DNA from: Neofusicoccum parvum
Taxonomy: Eukaryota > Ascomycota > Dothideomycetes > Botryosphaeriales > Botryosphaeriaceae
Reading direction: 5' to 3'
Assembly: GCA_020912385.1 (NCBI GenBank)
Contig: CP087208.1
Coordinates: forward strand, 2,108,001 to 2,172,000
Length of the DNA: 64,000 nt
Positions within the stretch are counted from its first letter, which is position 1; every line of letters begins with the position of its first letter. The position numbers and the translations under genes were made by a program. The notes under the pieces were generated by a model. The model was given only the letters and a program-made list of their open reading frames with translations, had not been told where the DNA came from and made no database searches. Of this stretch, positions 55,101 to 64,000 are shown one piece after another.

Positions 55101-57856
55101 TTAGAGCTTAGCCACAACCCTACCTTGTTTCTCAACCAGCTTCTCCACCTCCGCGAACTGGTAGTAGTACTTCAAGCTCTCCGGGTTCAGCAGCGTTCCC
55201 GAAGGCTTGATGACCTGGCCAGACACGATCTGCTTGACCGGAAGCTCAACCTTCTTCAAGTTGACCGTCGTCTGCACACCTGTCAGCGCACGTAAGAGTG
55301 AAGCCGCAACTCTTGACTTACCGGGATCTCCTTCGTCTCAAACACCCACTTCGGCACGTGCCTCTTGCTCAACTCCTTCCCAATCCTCTCCTTCAACTCC
55401 CTCACCAACCCCTCGTTGAACTTCACCCCCTCCTTCATCAGCAAAAACAACATAACGCTCTCATCCGCATCCCCGGGCCTCCTCTGCCCCACGCAGATGC
55501 TATCCGCGACCTTGTCCCTAAAAAACCCCTCTATAACCGCATACACCTCCGCGCTCCCGAACCGCACCCCGGACGGATTCAGCACGCCGTCCGCCCTCCC
55601 CAAGAACACCAGCCCGCCCGTGCGCGGGTGCCTGAGCACAAAGTCGCCGTGCGTCCAGACGTCGTCGAAGCGCTCAAAGTACGCCTTCCAGTACTTCTCG
55701 CCCCCCTCGTCGCCCCAGAAGCGCACCGGCACGTTCGGGAACGGCCGCGTGGCCACCAGCTCGCCCGGCACCCCGTCCGGCACCGGCTTCCCCGCCACGC
55801 CCCGCCCGCCCTCGAGCGTCGAGTCGAAGATCTCGACGCGCACGCCGAGCGCCGCGCCCTGGCAGCCGCCGACGTGCACCGGGACGAGCGGGTTGCCAAT
55901 GCCGAAGCAGCCGGCGATGTCGGTGCCGCCGGCGATGTTGTCGAGGTGGACGTGCGGAGGGAAGGCCGTGTCGTAGAACCAGTTGAAGAGGGCGTCGGGC
56001 AGGACCATGCCGGTGGACGTGACGGCGCGGAGGGAGGAGCAGTCGTAGAGGTCCCGCGGAGCGAGCGAGGCGGACTGGAGGGTTTGGAAGTAGCGGGGGG
56101 AGAGGCCGAGGTGGGTGATGCGGAGGCGGGGGATGAGAGCGAGGAGGGTGTGAGGGGTGGGGTGGAAGGGGGAGCCATCGTAGAGGACGGCGTGGCCGCC
56201 TGGGAGGAGGGTGAGGACGGAGGTGAGGTACATGATCCATCTGGTTGAGTGGTCAGTGGAGGAGATGAGGGAGGAGATATGTGTACGCACCCAGTCGTGG
56301 TGTACTGCAACCCCACAATATCCGGACCCAGGTCCTTGTGTAGCTTCCCCTCCTTCATCGCATTCAGCAGCACGCCGCCCACGCTGTGCACGATGCACTT
56401 GGGCACGCCCGTCGTCCCGCTCGAGTACACCACCAAAAACGGATCCCCGAACTCCACCCGCTCGAACACCAACTCGCCTACCTCACCCCCGACATCCAAA
56501 AACCCGTCCAACGCCACCGCCCTCTCCAAACCAGAAACATCCACCTTCTCCTCAGCAAACCGGCCCTGTACCACCACCCCCTCAAACTCCTCAACCTCCT
56601 TTAGCCCCGCCACAATCTCCCTGATCTTCCCTCCGAGATCCACCCTCTTCCCATTATACACAGCCCAATCATCCACAAACACCCACCTCGGCCGCACCTG
56701 CGTCAGCCGATCCAGCACCCCCTTCGCCCCCATGTCCGTGCTGCTGGAGCTGAACAGCGCGCCCACCGCCGTCGCCGCCAGGAAGCACACCAGCGTGTCC
56801 GCGCTGTGGCTCGCGACCACGGCGACGCGGTCGCCCTTGCGCAGGCCGCGGGCGCGCATCGCGTGCGCCAGCGCGCGCACCTTCGCGCGCAGCTGCGCCC
56901 ACGTCAGCGTCTCGGTCTCGGCCGCCGAGCCGCCTTCGCGGACGGCCGTGATGGCCGTCTTGGCGTCTTCCTTACCGGCGGTGGAGCGCGTCGAGGGCGA
57001 GGCCGGGTCGCGCGTGTACAGCACGTTCTCGGCGAAGTTGAGGCGCACGCCCTGGAACCATGCCGGAATCGAGTCGAAGCGGGCGGTTGGGTCGACGATG
57101 GGGTTCTGGGGCTGGCCGGTGTGGATGAGGTTGGCGCAGTGGTGCCAGAGGTCCTCGTAGAAGGCGAGGCGGCCGCCATCGTCTGAGACGGACCAGGTGT
57201 GGAGGTCGTGGAAGCTCTGTTGTTGTTGGTCAGTGAAGTGCGATTGTGATTGGCTGCGGTTTGGAGGTATTCAGGGGAGGTGATTGGTAGGGTAGATGGG
57301 GAGTGAGCGGCAGGGGGGGAGAGTGATGTCTGATTGGCAGGGAAGACAAAGCTGAGATGAGCGGTTGCAGCAGAGACAGCGATGATGCCGGCCCGAGTAA
57401 TGCTTGTCTTGATGCCTTGGCGCGGATGGGCGCTGCTTCGGAGCCCATCACTTCCTCAACGTACGCATAACCTCTATGCAGCATGAGAGGAAGCCTCCTG
57501 GGAAGCACCATGACGACAAGCTCGACGACATCACACACGAAGCTCTGCCTCGCCGCTCCCCCTTGTCAAACCCGGAAGACACCTCGACCAGCATCTCAGC
57601 CAATCAGACCCCCTCCCTTATAGATCCCTACTCCTCCGTCTCCCAACAAGCATAAAGAAAATAGGGTTGGTGGTTAAAAACCTGGCTAAAAAGCACCCAA
57701 ACTCACCTCCAACTTCAGCCCCCTCCTCGCATTAACCCCCTGCATGAACCTCCACATCCCCGTCTCCCGCGGGGCCGGATGCACCCAGAGCTTGCGCGGG
57801 ACCGGCATATCCGCCGCAGCATCATCGCCGCCGTTCGCGTCGTGCCGCCGTACCAT
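55101..57856 (-). CDS. aacs: Acetoacetyl-CoA synthetase
   Basis: Four exons on the minus strand: 57856-57707, 57216-56291, 56240-55322 and 55271-55101, encoding 721 residues. Introns are 490, 50 and 50 bp; the first is unusually long for this window. Adenylate-forming enzyme motifs are in order: the phosphate-binding VVYSSGTTGVPKCIVH at about 309, DNIAGGTDIAGCFG, the VWTHGDFV...GLVFLGRADGVLNPSG hinge region, and a C-terminal VNLKKVELPVKQIVSG with the likely catalytic Lys at 678. The enzyme activates acetoacetate to acetoacetyl-CoA with ATP and CoA in the cytosol, feeding lipid and leucine catabolism links. The exon 1 join (ARRGLKLE to SFHDLHTWSV) is in phase 0 and family-like. Confidence 0.9.
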
Positions 57857-60041
57857 GGTTACGGGTTTGCGATCGGCCGTCCAGCCCGATCGTCACGGAG
57901 GTTCCCCGACAGCTGCCAAGAAGGGCTGCTACAACAGCCGTCTCGTTGAGCGCTGACCGGTCGACACAGACAGCCGGTGACCGGGTGCACGCTGCGCGTC
58001 GCACGGAAGGCTGCTGGCTGGATGGATCGCCGCTCGGCAGCCGGCAGGCGCTCCGGACGACGTGACGGTCAGACAGGAGCGGACAGGTGACAGGCCGACA
58101 GACGGACGGACAGCTTGACAGCCAGCCAGGCAGATGACACACACGTGTCGGAGGAAAAAGGCTGACGACGCGGCGCGATGTGATGTGTCGCAAGGTTCTC
58201 CGCCTTGCGGGCTGTTGGGCCTCTTTGGTCCTACGAGAACAACGTCAGCCAGCATTCGCCAGTCAGGGCGCTCTGGCGCTGTTTCAGCTCGTGGTGCATG
58301 CATGCGCGCCTATGTGTGCGTGGGTGTGGCTGGCGGCTGAGCAGCAAGCCAGCCGCGGGGGCGGAAGGAGATGGACGAGTGAGGCCGGGGCAGCACGGCT
58401 GACGGATGATGGCCGAGGAGGACCGCAGTGGGGGAGGGAGTGCGCAGCTGACGGCGACGGCGGTGGTGATGCGACGATGATGGTGCTGACGGGTGGAGCA
58501 TGATGACTTGCAGCCGCAGCGAACTAGCCGAGCCGGCGGCGGTGGTGATGGGTGACAGCAGTGGGCGAGTCTTGGTGGGACCGAAGACTCGGCTGGCGGA
58601 TCGAGGGGCTAGGCCGATGACGTGGGATTCGAGGCCGGGAGAGACACGAGATGGTACCTGAACGGGGATCGTGGAGGTGACGGAAAGGGAAAATGTGGTG
58701 AGCGGAGCGGAGCTGGCACGAAAAAGAAAGGCCGCCACGCAATGGCCCGGAGCAGCGCAAAACGGGCAGGAGGCAATGGAGGCGCTCGCGTTCGGGGGAG
58801 AGAGAAGGAGAGAGCTGCTCGTGCTGTGCAACGTACCCAGGATGGCGCTGCCGGAGTGAGTCTCTCGCGGTGGAGGGGTGTCTCGGGAAATGGGCCGTGC
58901 TGCAGCAGCGGCCTTGCCAGCTGACGAGACGACAGCCGAACCGTGGAAAGGTGACGAAACGAGCCGTGGATGCACGACGGAAACGCAAAGCTCCTGCAGG
59001 CGAGGAGGTACAAGTACTCCTGCGCTGCTCGGCCGACACCGTCGAGCGGAACCCAACGGCGCGGTGGCACAGCGGACCTCGGAGCGCATGCGGGGACAAC
59101 GGCGGGGGTCGGCGTGTCTGGTCCTGCCGTGCCGCGGTGCCACAGCGAGACGAAGCGTGGAAGAGAACCAGAGTCATGTTCGGCTATCCGACTGCAAGCG
59201 ACTAGACTGCGCCAGACAAAGGAAAAAGCTAGCTGCGACTACATGCGCTGTTGCAGCCAGCCCGCTGCCTGGCCGCCTGCCCATCCTCCAACCCCGCCGT
59301 CTGTGCTGTCCCTCCAATCAAAACCCCCCTTTTAGTGAGCAATTCAAGTAGGATATCGACCTATACAATAAACAATACAAAATGTTTTGGATTCAAGTGG
59401 CAGAGCCACCCTGGTAAAGGCTCTGCATATAGTAGCCATAACACAGTCGTCACACAACCCGCACTGGGTTCAAATTGGTGCCGCCGAAATGATCAAACGC
59501 CGTGCTCCGGATATTCGGAGAGAAGAAGTCCCAGGAACGCCAATGGGCTCAGGCCGAAAAGCAAAAGGAGCCGCCCAGAGGCTCTACGAGTCGCACCGAA
59601 AGAATAGCTGAAAGGCAGGCAAAGGAACACGGCTGGAAAAGGGAAAAAAGAATAATGAAAAACGACGGTGGTATCGTAGTATCTCTATGCAGGTTGCAAA
59701 TGCGAGCGAGATGGCAGCGCAGAGGAAAAAGGCAGCAATCGTCAGAATGCGCGCGGGAATTGGCATTTCGCCATGGAAAGGAGTTGAGACAACGAAAGTG
59801 GGCGAAGGCCGCAAGAAGGTGACTGCTGGGGAGGAGAGTCGTCATCATAGGTGCTTGGTGTGGTCGTTGGCTGCGCTGAGGCACGGAACTGTAGGAGAGC
59901 CATTGAAGTCTCGCTTCGGGATAGAGTGTGGTGGAAAGCTTGTCGCTGTACAAGAATCGAAGGCTTAAGCGGTAAAATGCAGGGGAAGTCGTCGGTCGGC
60001 TGCAGATTTTCGTCATCGTCTGCCACCAACAAACTTCGAAC
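57857..60041. other. Intergenic region upstream of AACS
   Basis: 2.2 kb. GC-rich from about 57950 to 59250 with overlapping frames on both strands (for example 58310-59143 minus), then more balanced. No domain or family is recognisable in any frame; presumably AACS promoter and the 3' UTR of the next gene. Confidence 0.5.
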
Positions 60042-61673
60042 TTAGGCGAGGCCGAGCATGCTCTTCCTCTTGGTCAGCCTTCTCCGGCCGGGGATGCGCA
60101 CTTCGTCATCCATGTCCGGGAAGGGCGGGAGCTTGAGCGGGGGCTCCCTCTCGTCCGCACCTCTGGCAACGAGACGAGGACGCTGCGCAAGGCTGGACGT
60201 CCGGGGGGGACGCTCGGCTTCCTTCTCGTCTTCAATCGTGTTGCTGCTCATGCGCGAGCTCGTGCGAGGGCTGAACACCGCCGTGCTCGGCGTTGGCGGG
60301 ATCGGCGTACCGGGAGTCACTGGGGTCGGCGGCATGTTCGGCGCAAGCGGCGACGACACGGTGAGGAAACTCTCCTTCGGGTGCGTCATAGGCGAGATCG
60401 GGGAGAGCAAGTCCATCGAGTCACGATTGTTCTTGTCCGACTTACCCTTGCTCTTGCCCCACGTCGATCCGCGCTTATTTTGCGGGACCAACGCAATCTT
60501 GGCCAGACTCAGGGTCCGGCTGATGCTCCGCAGCCGCCTGTGTGCCGGCTTGCCGTTCTCCTGTGTCTTGTCCTCTTCCTTCTTCGCAAAGGGATCGGTG
60601 TTCAGGAAAGTGGGAGTGTCGGGAGTGAGAGGGGAGGCGGTGGGAGCGAAGGGAGGAAGCTGAATCGAGCCGGAACGCTGGCGGACATGCACCGCCGACG
60701 CACGCTTGGAGTGAGGGGACTGAGAGTAAGAGGAGCGGACGGAAGAAGGCCGGCGCAGCTCGTGATCGACAGGAATCGAAGGCCGTTCGAGCATAGGCGA
60801 GGTAGGCCCAGGCTCGGTTGACTGGGACCGCGTCGGAAGCGGCGGAGGGCTGGGGGCAAGCGTGCTTCTTAGATCCGTCGTCGATCTGAGCAGCTGGGGA
60901 CGATCGCTATTATAGATGCTGGGGGAGGGTGTTGCAGCCATGCTGTAGTGCCTGGCCACCTTCGCGGACGAGCGGAGCGATCCAGTCGGGGGCATCGGCG
61001 GCGCTGAGGCCGGGTCGTAGGAAAGCGGCGACCTCGACAGAGACGGGCGTTCTCTGCTGGGCATTGAGGACTTGCGCCTCTCCGACTTGGGAGGCACCGC
61101 AATGACGAGCGGGCTGCTCGCAGACCTGGCATCGTGGGAAACCGAGTGTTTCGGGAGGGATGGGCGGTCGGCGGTGGCGGGAGCCTTGTAATTTCCAAGA
61201 GACATCCTAGACATCCGCGGGACTGGAGACTTAAGAATAGGCACTGCGTTTGCAACCGCTGGTACGCTAAAGGTGCGTTCCCGCGAAGGATGAGTTTCGG
61301 CCATGTCAACAACCTTAGCCCGGCCGGCGGAGACGTAGGACACGGCTTTGGCAACCTTGCACGGCTGTGCTGTCGAGGCGGGCGACAGGATTGTGGTGGC
61401 CTCGACGATCTCGACGACGTCGTCGTCGTCGAACTGCTCCGCCGAGTCGGAGACGGTCGGCGAGAGGTCCTCCTCGGACGACAGGTAGCGGTCCTGGAGC
61501 ATGCTGGGCGGCTCCAGGCTGGGCAGAGGCATTGTCGACGAGCGGGTCAGGCGGATCCGGTCCTGGTCGTCGAGGTCGGGCGTGCTGGCAGGGCTCTCGT
61601 TGTGGTGGCTGCGGTTGAGCGACTTCTCGACGGCCCACTGCGGGATGTTCGGGCTGATGCGTACGTCCACCAT
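60042..61673 (-). CDS. Disordered Ser/Pro-rich protein of unknown function
   Basis: A single exon of 543 residues from the ATG at 61673 (context ACC-ATG-G) to TAA at 60042. Composition is dominated by Ser, Pro, Arg and Thr. The N-terminal block (MVDVRISPNIPQWAVEKSLN) and the C-terminal block (RLTKRKSMLGLA) look like short conserved ends of an otherwise disordered protein. There are many SP/TP and RxxS-type sites (RRKSS, RRLRSIS, KRKS), suggesting heavy phosphorylation, and acidic stretches (EQFDDDDVVEIVE). No enzymatic domain, signal peptide or membrane segment is visible. It may be a fungal regulatory or scaffold protein. Confidence 0.7.
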   Translation of the reverse strand: MVDVRISPNIPQWAVEKSLNRSHHNESPASTPDLDDQDRIRLTRSSTMPLPSLEPPSMLQDRYLSSEEDLSPTVSDSAEQFDDDDVVEIVEATTILSPASTAQPCKVAKAVSYVSAGRAKVVDMAETHPSRERTFSVPAVANAVPILKSPVPRMSRMSLGNYKAPATADRPSLPKHSVSHDARSASSPLVIAVPPKSERRKSSMPSRERPSLSRSPLSYDPASAPPMPPTGSLRSSAKVARHYSMAATPSPSIYNSDRPQLLRSTTDLRSTLAPSPPPLPTRSQSTEPGPTSPMLERPSIPVDHELRRPSSVRSSYSQSPHSKRASAVHVRQRSGSIQLPPFAPTASPLTPDTPTFLNTDPFAKKEEDKTQENGKPAHRRLRSISRTLSLAKIALVPQNKRGSTWGKSKGKSDKNNRDSMDLLSPISPMTHPKESFLTVSSPLAPNMPPTPVTPGTPIPPTPSTAVFSPRTSSRMSSNTIEDEKEAERPPRTSSLAQRPRLVARGADEREPPLKLPPFPDMDDEVRIPGRRRLTKRKSMLGLA

Positions 61674-63234
61674 GGTCGCGGTTCAGAGGAGCTCTGCTGC
61701 TTCTGAGCTGGGGACTGGTGGGTTAAGAGTGTGGGGTGTGCACGCCTTCGCAGAAGGCGCTTGGGAGGGTCTCGGACGATAAGTACGTGGACGACCCGGC
61801 ACCGTGTTCGCGCGGCTGGCCTGACAGCTGGGACGGCGGGCGATGATGTATAAGGCCTAGGAGAGACACGGGATCCTGGGCTTGGGTGAAGAAGGGAGCC
61901 CGGGGGGCGCTGGAGGGTGGGCGGGCAGGGATGTTTTGATGGCGAGACCCTTTATCGGTTATATTGGGATGAACTGACGGCTGCCCGTGCGCCCATCGAG
62001 GGTTTCAAGTACACTGGGCTCGCGGAAGAATTACGACTGACCAGGCGGCTAGGTCAGATCTGGGGCGGCAGTCGTGCCAAGGCAATCAATCTGATGGCTG
62101 GCGGGCGTTCGGCGCGCGCGACAAGAGGCGGGCGAGGTGGAGGGCGATGCGTCGCTGCGGCGTCTCAGTGGGCGGGCTAGAGGCGGATAAGCAGGCTGCT
62201 CGTGGAGGCCATGCTGGTGCATTGGCGGCGCATGCAGGGCGGGCTGCCTCTTTTCTCTCGGCGCCCCCGTCCTCGTGCAGCGCTGCAACAGCTGGCGTCG
62301 AGCACCAGTGAGACGCGCGAGCGGTGAGGCACGCTCTGCGCGAGGCCGGGCTAGCACGCGCTAGAAGCAGCAGGGTCACGGCGCCGCCAGGGGACAGGTG
62401 CAGGGAGGCCCATTTCTGCTCCCGTTGTGGGGAGGCGCTGCTGGGCGCGCCGCGACGGGCAAGTCGGCCGCAGCCAACAGGCCAGTGCCGCGTCTGATCG
62501 CCATCTCGCCGACGAGATTGTCCAGGAACGGCGGCGCGAGTCGTGCCCCATGCGCCGCCTGCCCGCCTGCCCGCCTGCGCGAGGCATCCGCCAGCCCGCA
62601 AAGGCCACGCCCGCCGCCGCGGCATGCGTATCGCTGCACGGCTGAGGGCGCGCGCGCGTCAGCCTGTGCGACGCGGCGTCAGACAGCGCTGAGGACGGCC
62701 GAGCCGCGTCGCCGTCGCAGCAGCGCGGCTGTCGATTTTTGGCTCGCGGGGGCGCAGCGTGGCAGCTGCTCAAGCGCGCTTCCCGATCCTGCGCGCGACC
62801 ACCAACGCGCCCCGGCTGCCTCCCACGCCCGCGAGTCAGCGCCGGCCAACACGGCCGGGGTCTATTCTGAGACACGCTCGTCGATGACGAACATGGCCCC
62901 GTTCGGCTGTGGCGCTGCGCTCAGCGCGCAGGGATGGGCCGTGTTTCGTGTGCTCGGCGCCCTCTCCGTGATCGCGCAAACGAGGCTCATCAAGCGAGCA
63001 GCGAGCGCGAAGATGAGGAGGGGCGTCGCCAGCTGGAGATCAATCGCGCCGAGGGCAGAGGCGCAGGGAGGCCGGCATGCAGGTGACAGGCCGGCCAACG
63101 GCACTGCAGCAGACGCCCACGCAGCGGGTTGACGAATGCGTCCGCCTCGCGCGCAGGTGTGACTGCTGGCCTCTATCGGGCCAATGATCAGCACGAGGCA
63201 GCCCCGAGGCGTTGCCGCTCTGGAGTAGCGAGGG

Positions 63235-63266
63235 CCCTGGAGCCCTGGAGCCCTGGAGCCCTGGAG
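63235..63266 (+). repeat. 8-bp tandem repeat (CCCTGGAG)4
   Basis: Four perfect copies of CCCTGGAG, flanked by two TGGAGTAG words. Confidence 0.95.
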
Positions 63267-63460
63267 TAGTGGCCGCGAGAAGAGCCGCCGCGAGCGCGCT
63301 GCCAGCCACAGAGGATGCGCGCGCTGGACGTCGCTTGTGCATTTTCTGAGCGCCCACCTGATCCGACGCGACAAGCTTTGCCGCCGCTGATCCATAGCGC
63401 GACGCTGCTGCAACACCACCGGGGGCCAGCATTGGTGGCGCGAGCCTCGCCGCCGCGCAG

Positions 63461-63484
63461 CCTCGCAACCTCGCAACCTCGCAA
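63461..63484 (+). repeat. 8-bp tandem repeat (CCTCGCAA)3
   Basis: Three perfect copies of CCTCGCAA. Confidence 0.95.
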
Positions 63485-63603
63485 CCGGCGCTGCTTCTGC
63501 GCAGCCTGCGGTGCGCTCGGCATTGGCGCGCGTCGCGCACGCGGGGGACGAATCGGCAGGCCACCGCCCGGGCAGCCGGCTTAGGGCGGCCCTGCACAAT
63601 AGA

Positions 63604-63627
63604 AGATATACAAGGAGATATACAAGG
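63604..63627 (+). repeat. 12-bp tandem duplication (AGATATACAAGG)2
   Basis: Two perfect copies of AGATATACAAGG, an AT-richer word inside GC-rich DNA. Confidence 0.95.
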
Positions 63628-64000
63628 CGGCCCAGGGTGGTGGTTGCGGTGGTTGCTCTGGTTGCAAGCCCCGCGAGCGCGAGACCGAGGCGGAGCGCGC
63701 TGCGAGGCCAATGGCACGGCGCACGCGGCACACGGACCAGGGGCTCTCCTCTCTCTTGGAGATAGATCTTATCTCCATCCGCGACGGGAAATTGGACTTC
63801 CCCAAGCACAATCTCTTAAGCTTCAGCCTCATCTCCATCCCACATTCCCGCTGGCTCGCTGCGCTTCCTCCAGCTGCTATTGTCTGCAATAGAATGGCTG
63901 CCAGCCTGCTGCCTCCCATGTGCGCGATCGCGCGGGCGGCAGCAGCGACGATCGCGCACGCTGTGCTGCCCGAGATACGCGCGCCGGACTGAGAGCGCTG

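Larger units (their letters stand above)
61674..64000. other. GC-rich right edge without recognised gene
   Basis: 2.3 kb. Frames are open on both strands and in several phases (for example 62398-63132 plus, 62862-63809 minus) with Arg/Ala/Pro-rich products and no domains. Short tandem repeats cluster at 63235-63627. A gene could extend in from beyond the window but is not visible. Confidence 0.45.

Noticed and set aside
62398..63809. Overlapping frames of 244 and 315 codons at the right edge
   Set aside because: GC-driven open frames on both strands with no recognisable family.

Overview
The window is nuclear DNA of a filamentous ascomycete (Pezizomycotina). Most genes are split by short introns of about 50 to 125 bp with GTAAGT-like donors and CTAAC-type branch points. 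Gene types typical of the group are present: a HET-domain protein, a Pth11-like seven-helix receptor, a kelch surface protein and secreted esterases. GC-rich intergenic DNA would suit a Dothideomycete, but that placement is a guess. No rRNA, tRNA, CRISPR array or intact transposon was recognised. Coordinates of split genes run from start codon to stop codon; exon limits are in the evidence and were deduced by eye from splice signals, reading phase and family conservation.

Left part (1-14.5 kb) is dense and housekeeping: an MPP6-like exosome cofactor (cut by the window edge), the complex I zinc subunit NDUFS6, a Hat2/RBBP4 WD40 protein, the 5'-3' exoribonuclease XRN1 (head to head with Hat2) and the cytokinesis protein Cyk3. 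The exosome cofactor and XRN1 belong to the two opposite RNA decay directions.

Middle part (14.5-43.8 kb) is looser. It holds a conserved protein of unknown function, an F-box-like gene with an in-frame stop, a PhoD-type phosphatase, a kelch membrane protein, a Pth11-like 7TM receptor, a type-B carboxylesterase, a small secreted protein, an NTF2-like protein, and a divergent pair made of an unknown protein and exopolyphosphatase Ppx1. Several GC-rich gaps of 1 to 4 kb carry long overlapping open frames that I read as chance.

Right part (43.8-64 kb) has a 1,647-residue conserved protein with a weak Ras-GAP-like look, a METTL25-type methyltransferase, a HET-domain protein, a small hidden two-exon gene, acetoacetyl-CoA synthetase, a long disordered Ser/Pro-rich protein, and 2.3 kb of GC-rich DNA with clustered short tandem repeats at the right edge.

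No clustered pathway or clearly new multi-gene system is evident. The observations most worth checking are the hidden gene at 54.5 kb, the GC-AG intron in the esterase, the in-frame stop in the F-box-like gene, the expanded SPAPPQQY repeat in Cyk3, and a short protein-like frame at 38.3 kb that shares a 19-bp word with 42.6 kb.
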